Positions 11,844-21,103 of a stretch of 49,632 nucleotides of DNA are shown here, piece by piece. The DNA is from Candidatus Poribacteria bacterium (GTDB taxonomy: Bacteria; Poribacteria; WGA-4E; UBA9662): NCBI GenBank assembly GCA_002709695.1, contig PAQF01000020.1, forward strand, positions 28,563 through 78,194, in the 5' to 3' direction. A model generated the notes under the pieces. That model was given only the letters and a program-made list of their open reading frames with translations, had not been told where the DNA came from and ran no database searches. The position numbers and the translations under genes are program-made. How positions within the stretch are numbered: position 1 is the first letter of the stretch; each line of letters begins with the position of its first letter.

Positions 11844-12239
11844 TTATATTTCGGTTTTGGAAAGACTACTATTTACAAATTGGTTTCTGATTAAAGTGAT
11901 AATTTTCTTGCTGTCGCGTAGTCTTAACCCATCAATTAAATAATTTTCTCGAAGGATTTCAATTTTGAGGCAAGATTGACGAGCTAGTTTTTGCCAAAAG
12001 GTTTGCTCAATTGACAGAAAAATTATTTGGTTAAAGTCCAATTCAAAACGAACCATTGCATAGGGAAGGATACCAATGGTTGCTTCGGCTAAGACCAATA
12101 ACTTGTGCTTGGTAACCAAGACAAACTCAGGTTGAAATAATTGTGACCCTCCAATGGCACAGACAACGATAGATCTAGGATCAATTTGCTCAGTGGCTAA
12201 CTTCTGAATCTTTTCTGGTAAAAGTGCAAATTCAGCCAT
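11844..12239 (-). CDS. Small PH-like domain protein
   Basis: A 131-residue cytoplasmic protein. The pattern of short beta strands (SIVVCAIGGSQLF, EFVLVTKHKLLVLAE, ILPYAMVRFELDFNQIIFLSIE, CLKIEILRENYLIDGL) followed by a last amphipathic helix (DSKKIITLIRNQF) fits a bacterial pleckstrin-homology-like (YokE-type) domain. Such domains occur in proteins of unclear role, often at membranes. No catalytic motif. Neighbours give no clue. Weak ribosome site. Confidence 0.6.
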   Translation of the reverse strand: MAEFALLPEKIQKLATEQIDPRSIVVCAIGGSQLFQPEFVLVTKHKLLVLAEATIGILPYAMVRFELDFNQIIFLSIEQTFWQKLARQSCLKIEILRENYLIDGLRLRDSKKIITLIRNQFVNSSLSKTEI

Positions 12240-12699
12240 GCTATCTATAAATTCCCTTTGTATTATGCCAACCTACTTGCAAAGGGTTGTCCTCAATTCC
12301 TACATATCAATTTATAACAACACCCCTGACCTTAATCTGTTAGTTTGTGAGGTATATTATGTGCCTTTTGTTTTATAATCATAATAGGAATGCTGTTATT
12401 CAAAATCAATAAGCTTAAGTTACTATGTATTACCAAACAGGGAAAATCTTTATTACCTCTTGTATTAAACGGTCTAAGGTCAAGCGTATTAGACCTAATT
12501 TTGATGAGCTACAAAAGATTGATTTTAGCAACAAAAAAACAGCAGAAATGTAGGATAAAATTGTGATATCCGCTATCATTATCTACACCAATCTACCCTT
12601 AATTTGTTTCATATCACCTCAAGATATTGCCCAAAAAGCTGACTGTGTCAGTGATCTCAGCCACATTAACTTCAGCAAAAACATTAAGCCAAAGTATCC
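12240..12699. other. Gene-free spacer with interrupted frame
   Basis: 460 bases upstream of the large membrane protein. A frame from ATG 12425 runs 42 codons to a TAG at 12551-12553 and then stays open a further 49 codons to 12703. Without a ribosome site and with AT-rich composition it may be chance or a decayed gene. Confidence 0.25.
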
Positions 12700-14832
12700 A
12701 TGAAAATTGTACAAGACCCTAATCAACCCTCTTGCAAATTGCTGAAAATAACTCTTAAACATTTACTAGTTGTTCTTCTCTTACTCGTCCATCTGTTGCC
12801 AATTTGGATTGTTAAGTATTTCCCAACCCAAGATGGCCCCAGTCACATCTACAACGCACAAGTGTTCAAAGAATATCACGATCATAACAATTTCCGCATC
12901 CGGGATGTCTACCAACTAAACTGGGCCCCCTTCCCTAATTGGACAACCCACCTGCTGATGGCCATACTAATGCACATTTTCTCGCCTTTGGTTTGCGAGA
13001 AAATCGTACTGAGCCTGTGTGTGCTCGGTCTACCACTGGCTTTGTTTTACTTTCTAAGAGTCATTGATCACAACAAAGTTATTTTTAGCCTAGTCGGCGT
13101 CATATATTCTTATCATTACTTGCTGATGATGGGATTTTACAATTTCTCTATCAGTGTACCTATATTCTTCTGGACACTAGGCTATTGGTGGAAACACAGA
13201 AACAATATAATTCCCAAAGGGCTGACTGGCAACCAGCCCCTAGTTGGTTTTTACTTGCTACTGATGCTTACCTACTTTAGTCATTTTCAGTCTTTTTTTC
13301 TGTTGGTTATTTCGATCTCAGTCTTTACAGGTTTATTATTTTTGTTAGAATTGCAAACCGATAAAACAAGACCTAATTTCATCAGTCGGCTGCAACCGCT
13401 GATCTATTTCGCAACCTACATGCTCCCAGTCTATTTCGTAGCATTGACCTACTACCTTTCCAAAACACAGGGCTATGGTCGCAATTACCGAAAATTATCT
13501 TGGCTAAATGAATATTTTTTCAACTTGAAATCTCTGGTCTATTTTCGAGACGACCATATTTTAATCGGCCGATTTTTGTTCGTTATCTTAACCATACTAT
13601 TGTTTTACAGTTTATGGGAAAGAAGCATTGAATTTGTCAGTAAATCCTCAGCTAAAAACAGAATCAGATTCAAATCGACTGACCTATTCCTAATTATGTT
13701 TTTGATCTTAACCTTGATTTATTATATTTCGCCCAATAATATCCAATCAGGTGGGGGCTGGATTAACGATCGAGTTCATATCTATCTTGTTCTGATGTTA
13801 CTACCATTTTTGAAAACGCCGGCCCATCATTACCTTCAATACATTTTGATTACGAGTTTAGTTGGTCTCTCACTTTGGCATCTAGCTTATACAGCTCATG
13901 ACAATTTCTTTTTAGATCAGGAAATCACCGAGATGACTCAGAGTACTAATTTAATAACAGAAAACTCGACTTTGGTATTGTATCTTGACAAACATGGTCA
14001 ACAATTCTCAGATACATTAGGTAAAATAGATTATGTCAAACCGTTTCTGCATGTTGGAAGTTACTATTGCTTAGACAATAGAGTAGCTTTACTCCGCAAC
14101 TATGAGGCTGCACTTGATTATTTTCCCATCAACTATCAATATCAAATGGATACCCGTCCTTATTCCGGTCCAAAAACGTCGTATCCACAACGAGCAGATT
14201 ATGTTTTGGCTTGGCGAATGACATCCGATGGCATCAACAAACTGGAGCAAGAAACACTAGGTCCAGACTATAGATCTATCCATACGGCCAAGCGATACAC
14301 CTTATACTATCTGAACCCAAATACGCTGGACGTAAATTGGTGGACAAACACACTAAACATCAATCGGAAAGAATTAGCCTTCGATTTTCATCCTCAAGAC
14401 GCCACGGCTGCTCTCAACTCCATTTCAATATCTCCAATTAGCAAGTACGAAAACCAAGCGCATCAATACGGCTGGTTGACAGAAGCCAAACTAACGTCCA
14501 GTTCTCAGAACGAACAACCAAACCCTGTGTTTCAGAACGCAATTACGAATACGACAAAAACTGATGGTGTCTTTAAAGTAGTTCTACCAAATGGCCGTTA
14601 TCGCGTTACTTGCTTCTTCTGGGTTGATAATGAAAATCCAATTTCCTTAATTGCCAACAGTGAAAAGGTAATTCAGAACCTAAGACAAACAGACACTACA
14701 AAGGTTATCCAAAAAGTATACACTATCACTATCACCAACCAAGAATTAATACAAATTGTTTATACAATAGGCCAAATCTGGAGTTGGTGTGGGTTTAAGA
14801 TCCAGCCAATCGGCAATCCACCCGATGCCTGA
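12700..14832 (+). CDS. Multi-pass membrane protein (GT-C-like) with C-terminal FDF/YGW sugar-binding-like domain
   Basis: A 710-residue protein. Residues about 17-430 hold ten or more hydrophobic helices. A first extracytoplasmic loop reads FPTQDGPSHIYNAQVF, an acidic-histidine loop of the kind seen in GT-C glycosyltransferases that use lipid-linked sugars; I infer this role from layout only. Residues about 430-558 are soluble. From 559 a separate domain begins: LAFDFHP (FDF 561-563), YGW at 590-592 and LPNGRYRV at 631-638. These recall the galactose-binding-like domain on some polysaccharide lyases and esterases (FDFG, YGW and PNG.Y.V). No ribosome site precedes the ATG at 12700. Monocistronic. 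Confidence 0.7.
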   Translation: MKIVQDPNQPSCKLLKITLKHLLVVLLLLVHLLPIWIVKYFPTQDGPSHIYNAQVFKEYHDHNNFRIRDVYQLNWAPFPNWTTHLLMAILMHIFSPLVCEKIVLSLCVLGLPLALFYFLRVIDHNKVIFSLVGVIYSYHYLLMMGFYNFSISVPIFFWTLGYWWKHRNNIIPKGLTGNQPLVGFYLLLMLTYFSHFQSFFLLVISISVFTGLLFLLELQTDKTRPNFISRLQPLIYFATYMLPVYFVALTYYLSKTQGYGRNYRKLSWLNEYFFNLKSLVYFRDDHILIGRFLFVILTILLFYSLWERSIEFVSKSSAKNRIRFKSTDLFLIMFLILTLIYYISPNNIQSGGGWINDRVHIYLVLMLLPFLKTPAHHYLQYILITSLVGLSLWHLAYTAHDNFFLDQEITEMTQSTNLITENSTLVLYLDKHGQQFSDTLGKIDYVKPFLHVGSYYCLDNRVALLRNYEAALDYFPINYQYQMDTRPYSGPKTSYPQRADYVLAWRMTSDGINKLEQETLGPDYRSIHTAKRYTLYYLNPNTLDVNWWTNTLNINRKELAFDFHPQDATAALNSISISPISKYENQAHQYGWLTEAKLTSSSQNEQPNPVFQNAITNTTKTDGVFKVVLPNGRYRVTCFFWVDNENPISLIANSEKVIQNLRQTDTTKVIQKVYTITITNQELIQIVYTIGQIWSWCGFKIQPIGNPPDA

Positions 14833-15526
14833 GTCTTTATTAAGCACCTTATAGGATTCAGACCAAAGACAATCCACACTTCTGGATGAAGTGGTTAAGA
14901 TAATTGACTATTAAGACTGCTGTCAACCAAAATAGATTTAATAAAAAAACTAGATTCTACTGAACTCTATTTTTTTGATCCTTCTAAAAAGCTTTTATAC
15001 ACTAAATAAAATATAATGGTAATTTACGCCAGTAAACATTCCAAGAATCGTCCATATTTCAACAATGTAATACTCTCGCCCAGACTAATCTTATAAATAG
15101 TCTATGAGGCATACTGAAGACGCACAACTCAAATCTATAAGGAGACAGAAACAGGACAAACCAGATTCAGTGGGGCATCTTATGTGAAGATAACGGCAGA
15201 TACACGCATATCAAAATATTCCCACAAAAGGAAAAGACATCGGCGACTATACTAAGGAGTTTACCCGCCGTGAATGAAAAGAGTCTTAGAATCTGCTACG
15301 ACATACTGGTAATAAGATACCGCCCAGCAGATGACTCTTGCAACAGAACAATCAGACAAGGAACATTATAATAATAACAAATTACGAGTGCCCATCTCGC
15401 CTTCCCAGACTATACTTATCAGAATGGTCGAATGTGTTTCCATGTTCGGCAATAACCACACAGTCCTCCAACCAAGAGGGATTACCGCAAAGAAAGATTT
15501 CATGTGAGGATGTTGATCTTACGAGG
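14833..15526. other. Spacer with coding debris
   Basis: 694 bases with no supported gene. Around 15180-15290 several frames look protein-like for 15-40 codons (for instance GKDIGDYTKEFTRRE, ending at about 15278) but are broken. A 60-codon frame without a start runs to about 15371. I cannot name the ancestor. The phrase near 15256 recurs at about 5785. Confidence 0.3.
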
Positions 15527-16321
15527 TTATTTTTCCTTGATAAACGCCCATTTAGTGGACAATTTATCACTGACTTGAACAGCAAGGGAACCTAATTTCA
15601 AGCTTTTTATCTCTTTTTCCGTTAGGACCGCACCATAGATTCTAGATTCGTGTATCAAACAATCCAGATCTCCAGGACCTCCACCGACGTTACCGTGTCG
15701 CTTGCCCCACATTACTTCAGCATCATCTTCCGTCCAAGTGATAGTTTGCCCCTTTTCATAACCACCAATTTTCTTGCCGTTTCGATATATTTTGATTTCA
15801 GTTGCTTTCGCTTCCTTATAAGATATCGCAATCATAATTTCAATTCCTGTCTTGGTTTCTTTAAAACCAGGTTTAGGATCATCTGTCCGTCTAAAATGAC
15901 TACTACCTGGCATCCACTGGTTGGGCTGCCTCTCTGCGTAGACGATGGAATCAAAATGATCTCCGCTAATCTTGTCAATGCACAGAATTGACCCTTTGGT
16001 TACGCTTATATCTTGCATAGTTGCCCAAGAAACCAATGTTTTATCAGTAATATCTGGTCCTTTGTATTCACCAACAGTAATAGCCCATTTTCCTGCATCA
16101 ACGTCTAAAGCACCTTTGGAAATTTTAGCACCCATCAGCTTTACATCAGGGAAATTTCCTGTTAAATCTTTCAGTTCCACCCCTTTCTCAAAGGTCCAAT
16201 GTCCAACCAGTTTATCTTTCTTAACTCCGGGGTTAGCAGCTTGTGGAAATAACGGATATAAAACTAGCACTAACAGCAGAAAAGTAACAAAGGAACGCAA
16301 ATAATAACCTAATTTATTCAT
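15527..16321 (-). CDS. Secreted LamG-like protein with C-terminal tag
   Basis: A 264-residue exported protein. A signal peptide or anchor covers residues 1-29 (MNKLGYYLRSFVTFLLLVLV, cut near QAA-NP). The body begins KLVGHWTFEKGVELKDLTG, the classic opening of LamG_3/concanavalin-like domains, and closes with CLIHESRIYGAVLTEKEIKSL. The tail SDKLSTKWAFIKEK matches the tag on the other LamG-like proteins. The ATG at 16321 has GGAG ten bases upstream. Likely binds carbohydrate outside the cytoplasm. It lies downstream of a DUF6785-type membrane protein on the same strand, with a palindrome in between. Confidence 0.85.
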   Translation of the reverse strand: MNKLGYYLRSFVTFLLLVLVLYPLFPQAANPGVKKDKLVGHWTFEKGVELKDLTGNFPDVKLMGAKISKGALDVDAGKWAITVGEYKGPDITDKTLVSWATMQDISVTKGSILCIDKISGDHFDSIVYAERQPNQWMPGSSHFRRTDDPKPGFKETKTGIEIMIAISYKEAKATEIKIYRNGKKIGGYEKGQTITWTEDDAEVMWGKRHGNVGGGPGDLDCLIHESRIYGAVLTEKEIKSLKLGSLAVQVSDKLSTKWAFIKEK

Positions 16322-16558
16322 CTTTATCTCACTCCATCATTCAATTCAAAAAACACTGTGTCTGGTTCGGTTGCAGTAGTTTTACCCAGCAACCACTATA
16401 CAATATATTTTCCACAGTCTAGTCTAAAAAATTAATCGTGTCAACATTCTTACCTCCGAAAATGTAAAAAAAACATACTCGACGCTCGGGTGAAGCCAAA
16501 AGGGGGATTGTTCAAAATAAAGTATCTTTTACTGAATGAACTTCCCGAGAACAAAATT

Positions 16559-16602
16559 TCATATGTACAGAAACTCTTAATTATTTGCTTCTGTACATAT
16601 GA
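16559..16602. repeat. Perfect 14-bp inverted repeat with 16-base loop
   Basis: TCATATGTACAGAA (16559-16572) and its reverse complement TTCTGTACATATGA (16589-16602) flank ACTCTTAATTATTTGC. No U-run follows on either strand, so it is not a standard terminator. The outer 8-mers AGTATCTT (16521-16528) and AAGATACT (about 16670-16677) are also inverted, so a short decayed mobile element with nested arms is possible. It sits just after the stop of the DUF6785-type gene. Confidence 0.6.
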
Positions 16603-16684
16603 GGGACATTTAGTAGCAATATCTATTTTAAAGATAGCATTGTTGATAACTATCAAAAGCGTCGTCCTCAAGATACTTGGTTTC

Positions 16685-18571
16685 TCAAACCATCCCTTGA
16701 TGGGCAATGTTAAGATTAAATACTATTCCAATAAGAGTCCAGAAACTCGCCAAAACGAAGTCTCCTAAAACCAACCCTAAAAAGAATGGAAGTGCTGTTT
16801 TATAAGCTTTCTGTCCTCCGTATTTAAGTATCAACAACTTCATACTCCAGCTGAGAAATATAGGAAACCACAATAAATGTCCTCCATGTGTACTGGAAAC
16901 GGCATATCCCGCCGGGTGAAAAGGCCACCAAATAAACTGTCTGTTCATCACATTTAAAAACAAAGTAAACCCTAAACCAATAAAGAAAAGTCCTAAACCT
17001 CGAACATTTGGCTCTGTGGGGTTAGTAATCCATTTTTGCAACCGCACAAACGATTCGTGTCCAAACCCCAACTTACCCTGAAAACGATAGGAAACATCCA
17101 AATATGCCCAGAAAGAAACTGGGATGGCAACGACAGTCGTTAAAATCATACAAAGAAATAGGTTACGATGACTGATCCTTGCCTTCTCACCGATAAAAAA
17201 GGCCTCCGCTTGATGTGGAGGAACGTCGCTATAATGTGCTCGACTCAAAAACCAAAAAAAAGGGATTATGGAAAGGTTACGTTGACCTAATCTGCGTACT
17301 CCAACGCCGTCAATCATCATAACTTCTGGGCCTGAGAAGTGTAAGTCATGTACTGGGGAACCCAACTGTGTACGAACTCGTACAACGGACACAGCAATAA
17401 AAAAGTAAATGATGAAGAATGTCACAGAAACCCAGATTGACATTCCTGCCTTGCAGCAGAATAATATTATCAATATAAAACCAATAACAATACCCATAAT
17501 AGCTGTTTGGTATGATCGATCTTTGGCAGTTTCGCTAATATGCCCAAACAGGTTCCTAAAAACTGAATATAGGTGTTTTTTTGCACTCCAGATGGCAATC
17601 AAGGATAAAGCAATATATGCACCACCAGCCTGCTCAGCTGCTATCGATGGGAGTTGCCAACTGAACATATCTCCAAGAATTAATTGACCTTTCCAAAAAA
17701 ATAAAAAGAAAAACCAAAAGGAAAATGCGAGTTCAAGAGGTATCAAGAAAGCAAGTCCTATAATAAACGGGAAAAAAATGAGTGATATAGGCCTGACAGC
17801 ACTCCATGGTCTGTTGATGAATAAATGACCTATATAAGTATTTTTCATAGGAACATGGGGTACACTTGGATAAAAAGCATGTAGCCCATTCAAAATCCCC
17901 AAAAACGCAACGATTGAAAAGCCAACCCACATGAGCCGATTCTTGAAGAGAGTTAACTCCAAGTTGGACATTTCAAGCGGCAGATACACAATCGGATATG
18001 GTAGCCTCTCTTTTTTTATCCACTGGTGGCTAAAAATAAAATTGATGCAAATCATAACCAAAAGAAGCGTAATTAAGAACCCTGACCAGACAAGAATAGG
18101 AGTCAGCCATGCACGAATGTAAGACATGTTATACAGGTTTGACCCTCCCTTCAGGAATTGGTCCAAAGCTTTCATATCATGTACAACCAACCACGTTGGA
18201 ATAGATCCGACAAATAGGTCTTTCCATCCGTTTTCCGGTGTGGCTAGGCCATATGGAGCAGCTATACTGGGAACAAGTACTTGTATCAAGCTATGCCCAC
18301 AAATCGCAGATGCTTGACTTAAAACAATAAATACAATGAGCACATCCTGTTGACTGAAAACAAGTTTAAGTGAAATTTTCCTCAGTAAAGGATTGATCAA
18401 AACGATGAGAAATATGCTGAAAATGACGTTAAAGAAGATACCAATGATCGTTGCGTGCCCAAAGTATCGCAACATCTCCATATGTATTAGCCAATAACAA
18501 TGCAGAGGAATTAAGAAAACCCCAACGATTAAACCTTTTGTAATACCTGTACCTTGTCGCTTGTTATTCAT
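16685..18571 (-). CDS. DUF6785/DUF6784-type multi-pass membrane protein
   Basis: A 628-residue polytopic protein with about twelve to fourteen membrane helices. Motifs such as PSIAAPYGLATPENGW near 100, YPIVYLPLEM, a middle GLHAFYPSVP segment, RQFIWWPFHPAGYAVS near 545 and PFFLGLVLGDFVLASFW near the end match the DUF6785/DUF6784 group, which is distantly like oligopeptide-type transporters and common in Planctomycetes and Poribacteria. Substrate unknown. A paralogue lies at 37296-39260. It ends near the nested palindrome and is 363 bases upstream of a LamG-like gene on the same strand, which may be a link. Confidence 0.85.
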   Translation of the reverse strand: MNNKRQGTGITKGLIVGVFLIPLHCYWLIHMEMLRYFGHATIIGIFFNVIFSIFLIVLINPLLRKISLKLVFSQQDVLIVFIVLSQASAICGHSLIQVLVPSIAAPYGLATPENGWKDLFVGSIPTWLVVHDMKALDQFLKGGSNLYNMSYIRAWLTPILVWSGFLITLLLVMICINFIFSHQWIKKERLPYPIVYLPLEMSNLELTLFKNRLMWVGFSIVAFLGILNGLHAFYPSVPHVPMKNTYIGHLFINRPWSAVRPISLIFFPFIIGLAFLIPLELAFSFWFFFLFFWKGQLILGDMFSWQLPSIAAEQAGGAYIALSLIAIWSAKKHLYSVFRNLFGHISETAKDRSYQTAIMGIVIGFILIILFCCKAGMSIWVSVTFFIIYFFIAVSVVRVRTQLGSPVHDLHFSGPEVMMIDGVGVRRLGQRNLSIIPFFWFLSRAHYSDVPPHQAEAFFIGEKARISHRNLFLCMILTTVVAIPVSFWAYLDVSYRFQGKLGFGHESFVRLQKWITNPTEPNVRGLGLFFIGLGFTLFLNVMNRQFIWWPFHPAGYAVSSTHGGHLLWFPIFLSWSMKLLILKYGGQKAYKTALPFFLGLVLGDFVLASFWTLIGIVFNLNIAHQGMV

Positions 18572-18852
18572 TTTTTATACTATATAAGGCTTTAAACCTA
18601 TCAATTCTTGTTAGCCACACCAAGAGAGAATCCCTGGCACCTCGTGTTTTCTTGTTGGATGTTTCCCATAAAAACTAACTTTTACTTTTTTGGCCAGTTT
18701 CTTATCACATCTATTTCTAGGCCGCAGAGAAATTGTTATTGAGGAACTAAACAGTGACGAGAACAATACTTCAATTATGTCAGTTTGAGTAGTTGGGTAA
18801 CAAGTTACCAGTTTAGCTTAAAACCCTACCATGGCTTTTCACATCTCAGTAA
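18572..18852. other. Spacer upstream of DUF6785-type gene
   Basis: About 280 bases that should hold the promoter of 16685-18571. No clear element seen. Confidence 0.3.
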
Positions 18853-18978
18853 GTGGAAGGATTGCTAAAAGTGATTGGTCATGAAAATAAGGGATATATT
18901 GACATGTTTTGCATGTCATTTGTAAATCTAACGGAAGAAGATAAAGTAAAAATTTTTGATAAGCTTTTGAAAGGCTAG
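18853..18978 (+). CDS. Possible 41-residue protein
   Basis: A GTG-initiated frame of 41 codons (begins MEGLLKVIGHENKGYIDMFC) ends with the charged helix TEEDKVKIFDKLLKG. It reads like real protein and converges on the ankyrin gene. There is no clear ribosome site before the GTG; a TTG at 18862 with GTGGAAGGA just upstream is another option. It may be the tail of a lost gene. I do not recognise it. Confidence 0.25.
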   Translation: MEGLLKVIGHENKGYIDMFCMSFVNLTEEDKVKIFDKLLKG

Positions 18979-19090
18979 ACACTCAAAAAATTCTAAGCGC
19001 CACGCGTAATAAATTAACCCATATATTTTAACCAAAACTATTAACAGCCAGTAGGCTTTCAAAACAATCATCTTACTGCATAATCTTGCA

Positions 19091-20119
19091 TTATTTGTCT
19101 ACGACTCCAAATTCGGATAATACACTTATGCTAGAATCTGCACCTTCATGTTTAGCCCAATCCAAAGCAGTAGAGTTATATAGATTGTCAGTTAAATACG
19201 GATCTGCCCCCTTTTCGAGTAATAAACGCAGACATTTCAAAGATCCATACTGAGCTGCTAAGTGAATTGCCGTTGCTCCTTGCCCATGCTCAGCACCACC
19301 AAAATCATGTTTCAGGTTAGGATCCGCCCCCTGTTCTATCAGCCATTTGGCTGAGTATACACTATCACTGTAGATAGACCAGAGCAAGGGAGTACCTCTG
19401 TAAGGATTACTATTTACATTTGCTCCATATTTAACCAATTTAGACATTGAAACCAGTTTTTCGTTTCTAGCTGACCATGACAACGCTTCGTCCAGTAACT
19501 CTTGGCGAGTACACGTTCTTACCCATTCGGGGAATTGAGGAAGAGGCCGATAAAAATCAACTTGATTGGCAGCCTCAGGTTTAAGATTTCCCCCCTCCAA
19601 AAAAGGTTCTATCTCATGCCCAAGAGCTGCAGCTGTCCTTAAATTATAAGGAGTTGGAGGATTAGACAAGAACTGAGCCATTCGAGACTTAGCATAGAAT
19701 AAGGCCAATGCCAGCGGAGACCCTCCCCTAGCTCCCATTAATTTCCCCTCTAGCGAAGCGCCAGTATCCAAGAGTAGCTTAGCTAATTCAAAGTGATTAG
19801 AAATCGCGGCCACATGCAAAGGGGACCTACCCGTAGGATCTGGTTCAGAAGGATTCGCACCGGCATTTAAAATAATTTCTATCGCTAAAAACTGATCCGT
19901 AGTACCCCTTTTTTGCGGTATAGCACCATCTTGAGTAACTATTAGACAAGCTAAATTAAGCAAAGATTGTCCACTAGCGTTCTTTTTCCTAATTACTTGT
20001 GAATCTTTGCTTATCGCATTTTGAAGGTTACTTAAGTCGCTATTTTCAATAGACCGAATTGCCTGATTAAAATATTCCATATCTCTTGGACTCAAACGTA
20101 GAATATTTCTATCGTCCAC
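19091..20119 (-). CDS. Ankyrin-repeat protein
   Basis: A 342-residue protein without signal peptide. Ankyrin repeats are visible at about 48-90 (GQSLLNLACLIV ... LAIEIILNAGANP), 95-124 (GRSPLHVAAISNHFELAKLLLDTGAS), 240-270 (GTPLLWSIYSDSVYSAKWLIEQGADP), 278-308 (GATAIHLAAQYGSLKCLRLLLEKGADP) and a partial last repeat with STALDWAKHEGA. The 125-235 stretch holds weaker repeats. Ankyrin proteins mediate protein-protein contacts and are common in sponge symbionts. Start is GTG at 20119 with weak ribosome site; a methionine at residue 14 is possible. A role cannot be set from neighbours. Confidence 0.88.
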   Translation of the reverse strand: MDDRNILRLSPRDMEYFNQAIRSIENSDLSNLQNAISKDSQVIRKKNASGQSLLNLACLIVTQDGAIPQKRGTTDQFLAIEIILNAGANPSEPDPTGRSPLHVAAISNHFELAKLLLDTGASLEGKLMGARGGSPLALALFYAKSRMAQFLSNPPTPYNLRTAAALGHEIEPFLEGGNLKPEAANQVDFYRPLPQFPEWVRTCTRQELLDEALSWSARNEKLVSMSKLVKYGANVNSNPYRGTPLLWSIYSDSVYSAKWLIEQGADPNLKHDFGGAEHGQGATAIHLAAQYGSLKCLRLLLEKGADPYLTDNLYNSTALDWAKHEGADSSISVLSEFGVVDK

Positions 20120-20305
20120 ATATCATTTGAACAGATTTGTTATACAGGATGACAAACTTTGAAAAGATCTCCTCAGTACCCTTTGAAACTAACCTCTGGA
20201 CAATCACCATAAAATTCGGTTGATACGGCTACATTGGAAACTAGCAAGTAAAAGAATTATAATTTCAATTAATCTCTGTCATTAAATTCTTATAAAAACA
20301 AATCT

Positions 20306-20962
20306 TCAAAGGAACTTATCTGAAGAAATGAGTGGCAAAAAACATTTTGAGCAGTGAGTAGACCAAGTTTGAACCAAACTATCAACTAGTAAAGGCCAAT
20401 TTTTCTTACCATTGACAAACTGTAACAAATGAGTATTTCCCCTGAGATCATTGGCACCTAACCCTTTTTCGATGACACGAGTATCGGGTCTTAATTCCAA
20501 CTGTTTGCCGGTTTCTGCTTCCAGTTTAGCCTCGATCCTCAGGCTCACTAAGCCAATTATTTCCACCTGAGCGCAGTTCAGCAAATGATCGATATTCCAA
20601 AACAGTTTCTTGGGTGTATTTGGATGTAAGGAGCCTTTGCCAAGTTGTATGTTAGGAAAGAACTCCAACATCTGTGACCGAATGTAATGAGGTTTTTGGT
20701 CAGATGTTCGTGTAGCATGCCTAACCAAACGGCGGGCTAGGGAAGTGGAACCTTTTTTCCCCAAAGCCGAACCTATATAGAGATAATCTGAACAGGGAAG
20801 GTGAATTACTTTCCCTTTTTTGAAACGACCAAATTTAAGATCCAAGTCAGATATAACAGTAATAAGTAAAACATAGACACCACAAGGTAAATCATCGCCT
20901 ATAAAGGTCATGTTGTTATAACTGGTAACCATTAAGTTTGAAACCGAGTTTGTAACACCCAT
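20306..20962 (-). CDS. DUF123 (GIY-YIG-like) domain protein
   Basis: A 218-residue protein. Residues about 27-190 show the DUF123 pattern: GVYVLLITV, then KFGRFKKGKVIHLPCSDYLYIGSALG, RRLVRHATR, KLFWNIDHLL and the last LGANDLRGNTHLLQF. DUF123 is related to GIY-YIG nucleases and is sometimes fused to endonuclease III; it may cut or bind DNA, but this is not proven. The insert SLHPNTPKK and the length (the family is near 140 residues) make this copy larger than usual. ATG at 20962 has AAGAG upstream; later methionines are possible starts. Confidence 0.8.
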   Translation of the reverse strand: MGVTNSVSNLMVTSYNNMTFIGDDLPCGVYVLLITVISDLDLKFGRFKKGKVIHLPCSDYLYIGSALGKKGSTSLARRLVRHATRTSDQKPHYIRSQMLEFFPNIQLGKGSLHPNTPKKLFWNIDHLLNCAQVEIIGLVSLRIEAKLEAETGKQLELRPDTRVIEKGLGANDLRGNTHLLQFVNGKKNWPLLVDSLVQTWSTHCSKCFLPLISSDKFL

Positions 20963-21103
20963 TTCTCTTCGCTGAAAAATTGAGAGTTCCTTAATAACCT
21001 CAGTTTATAGCTACTACTATCGATATATTGAAGATTCAGTAATGATCACACTTATTTCCAATTTTTACATCTACAAGCTTACCGATCGCATTTGCACATT
21101 GTA

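Noticed and set aside
16450-16768. Frames on both strands around the palindrome
   Set aside because: They read through the inverted repeat and overlap the end of the DUF6785-type gene, so they are shadows.
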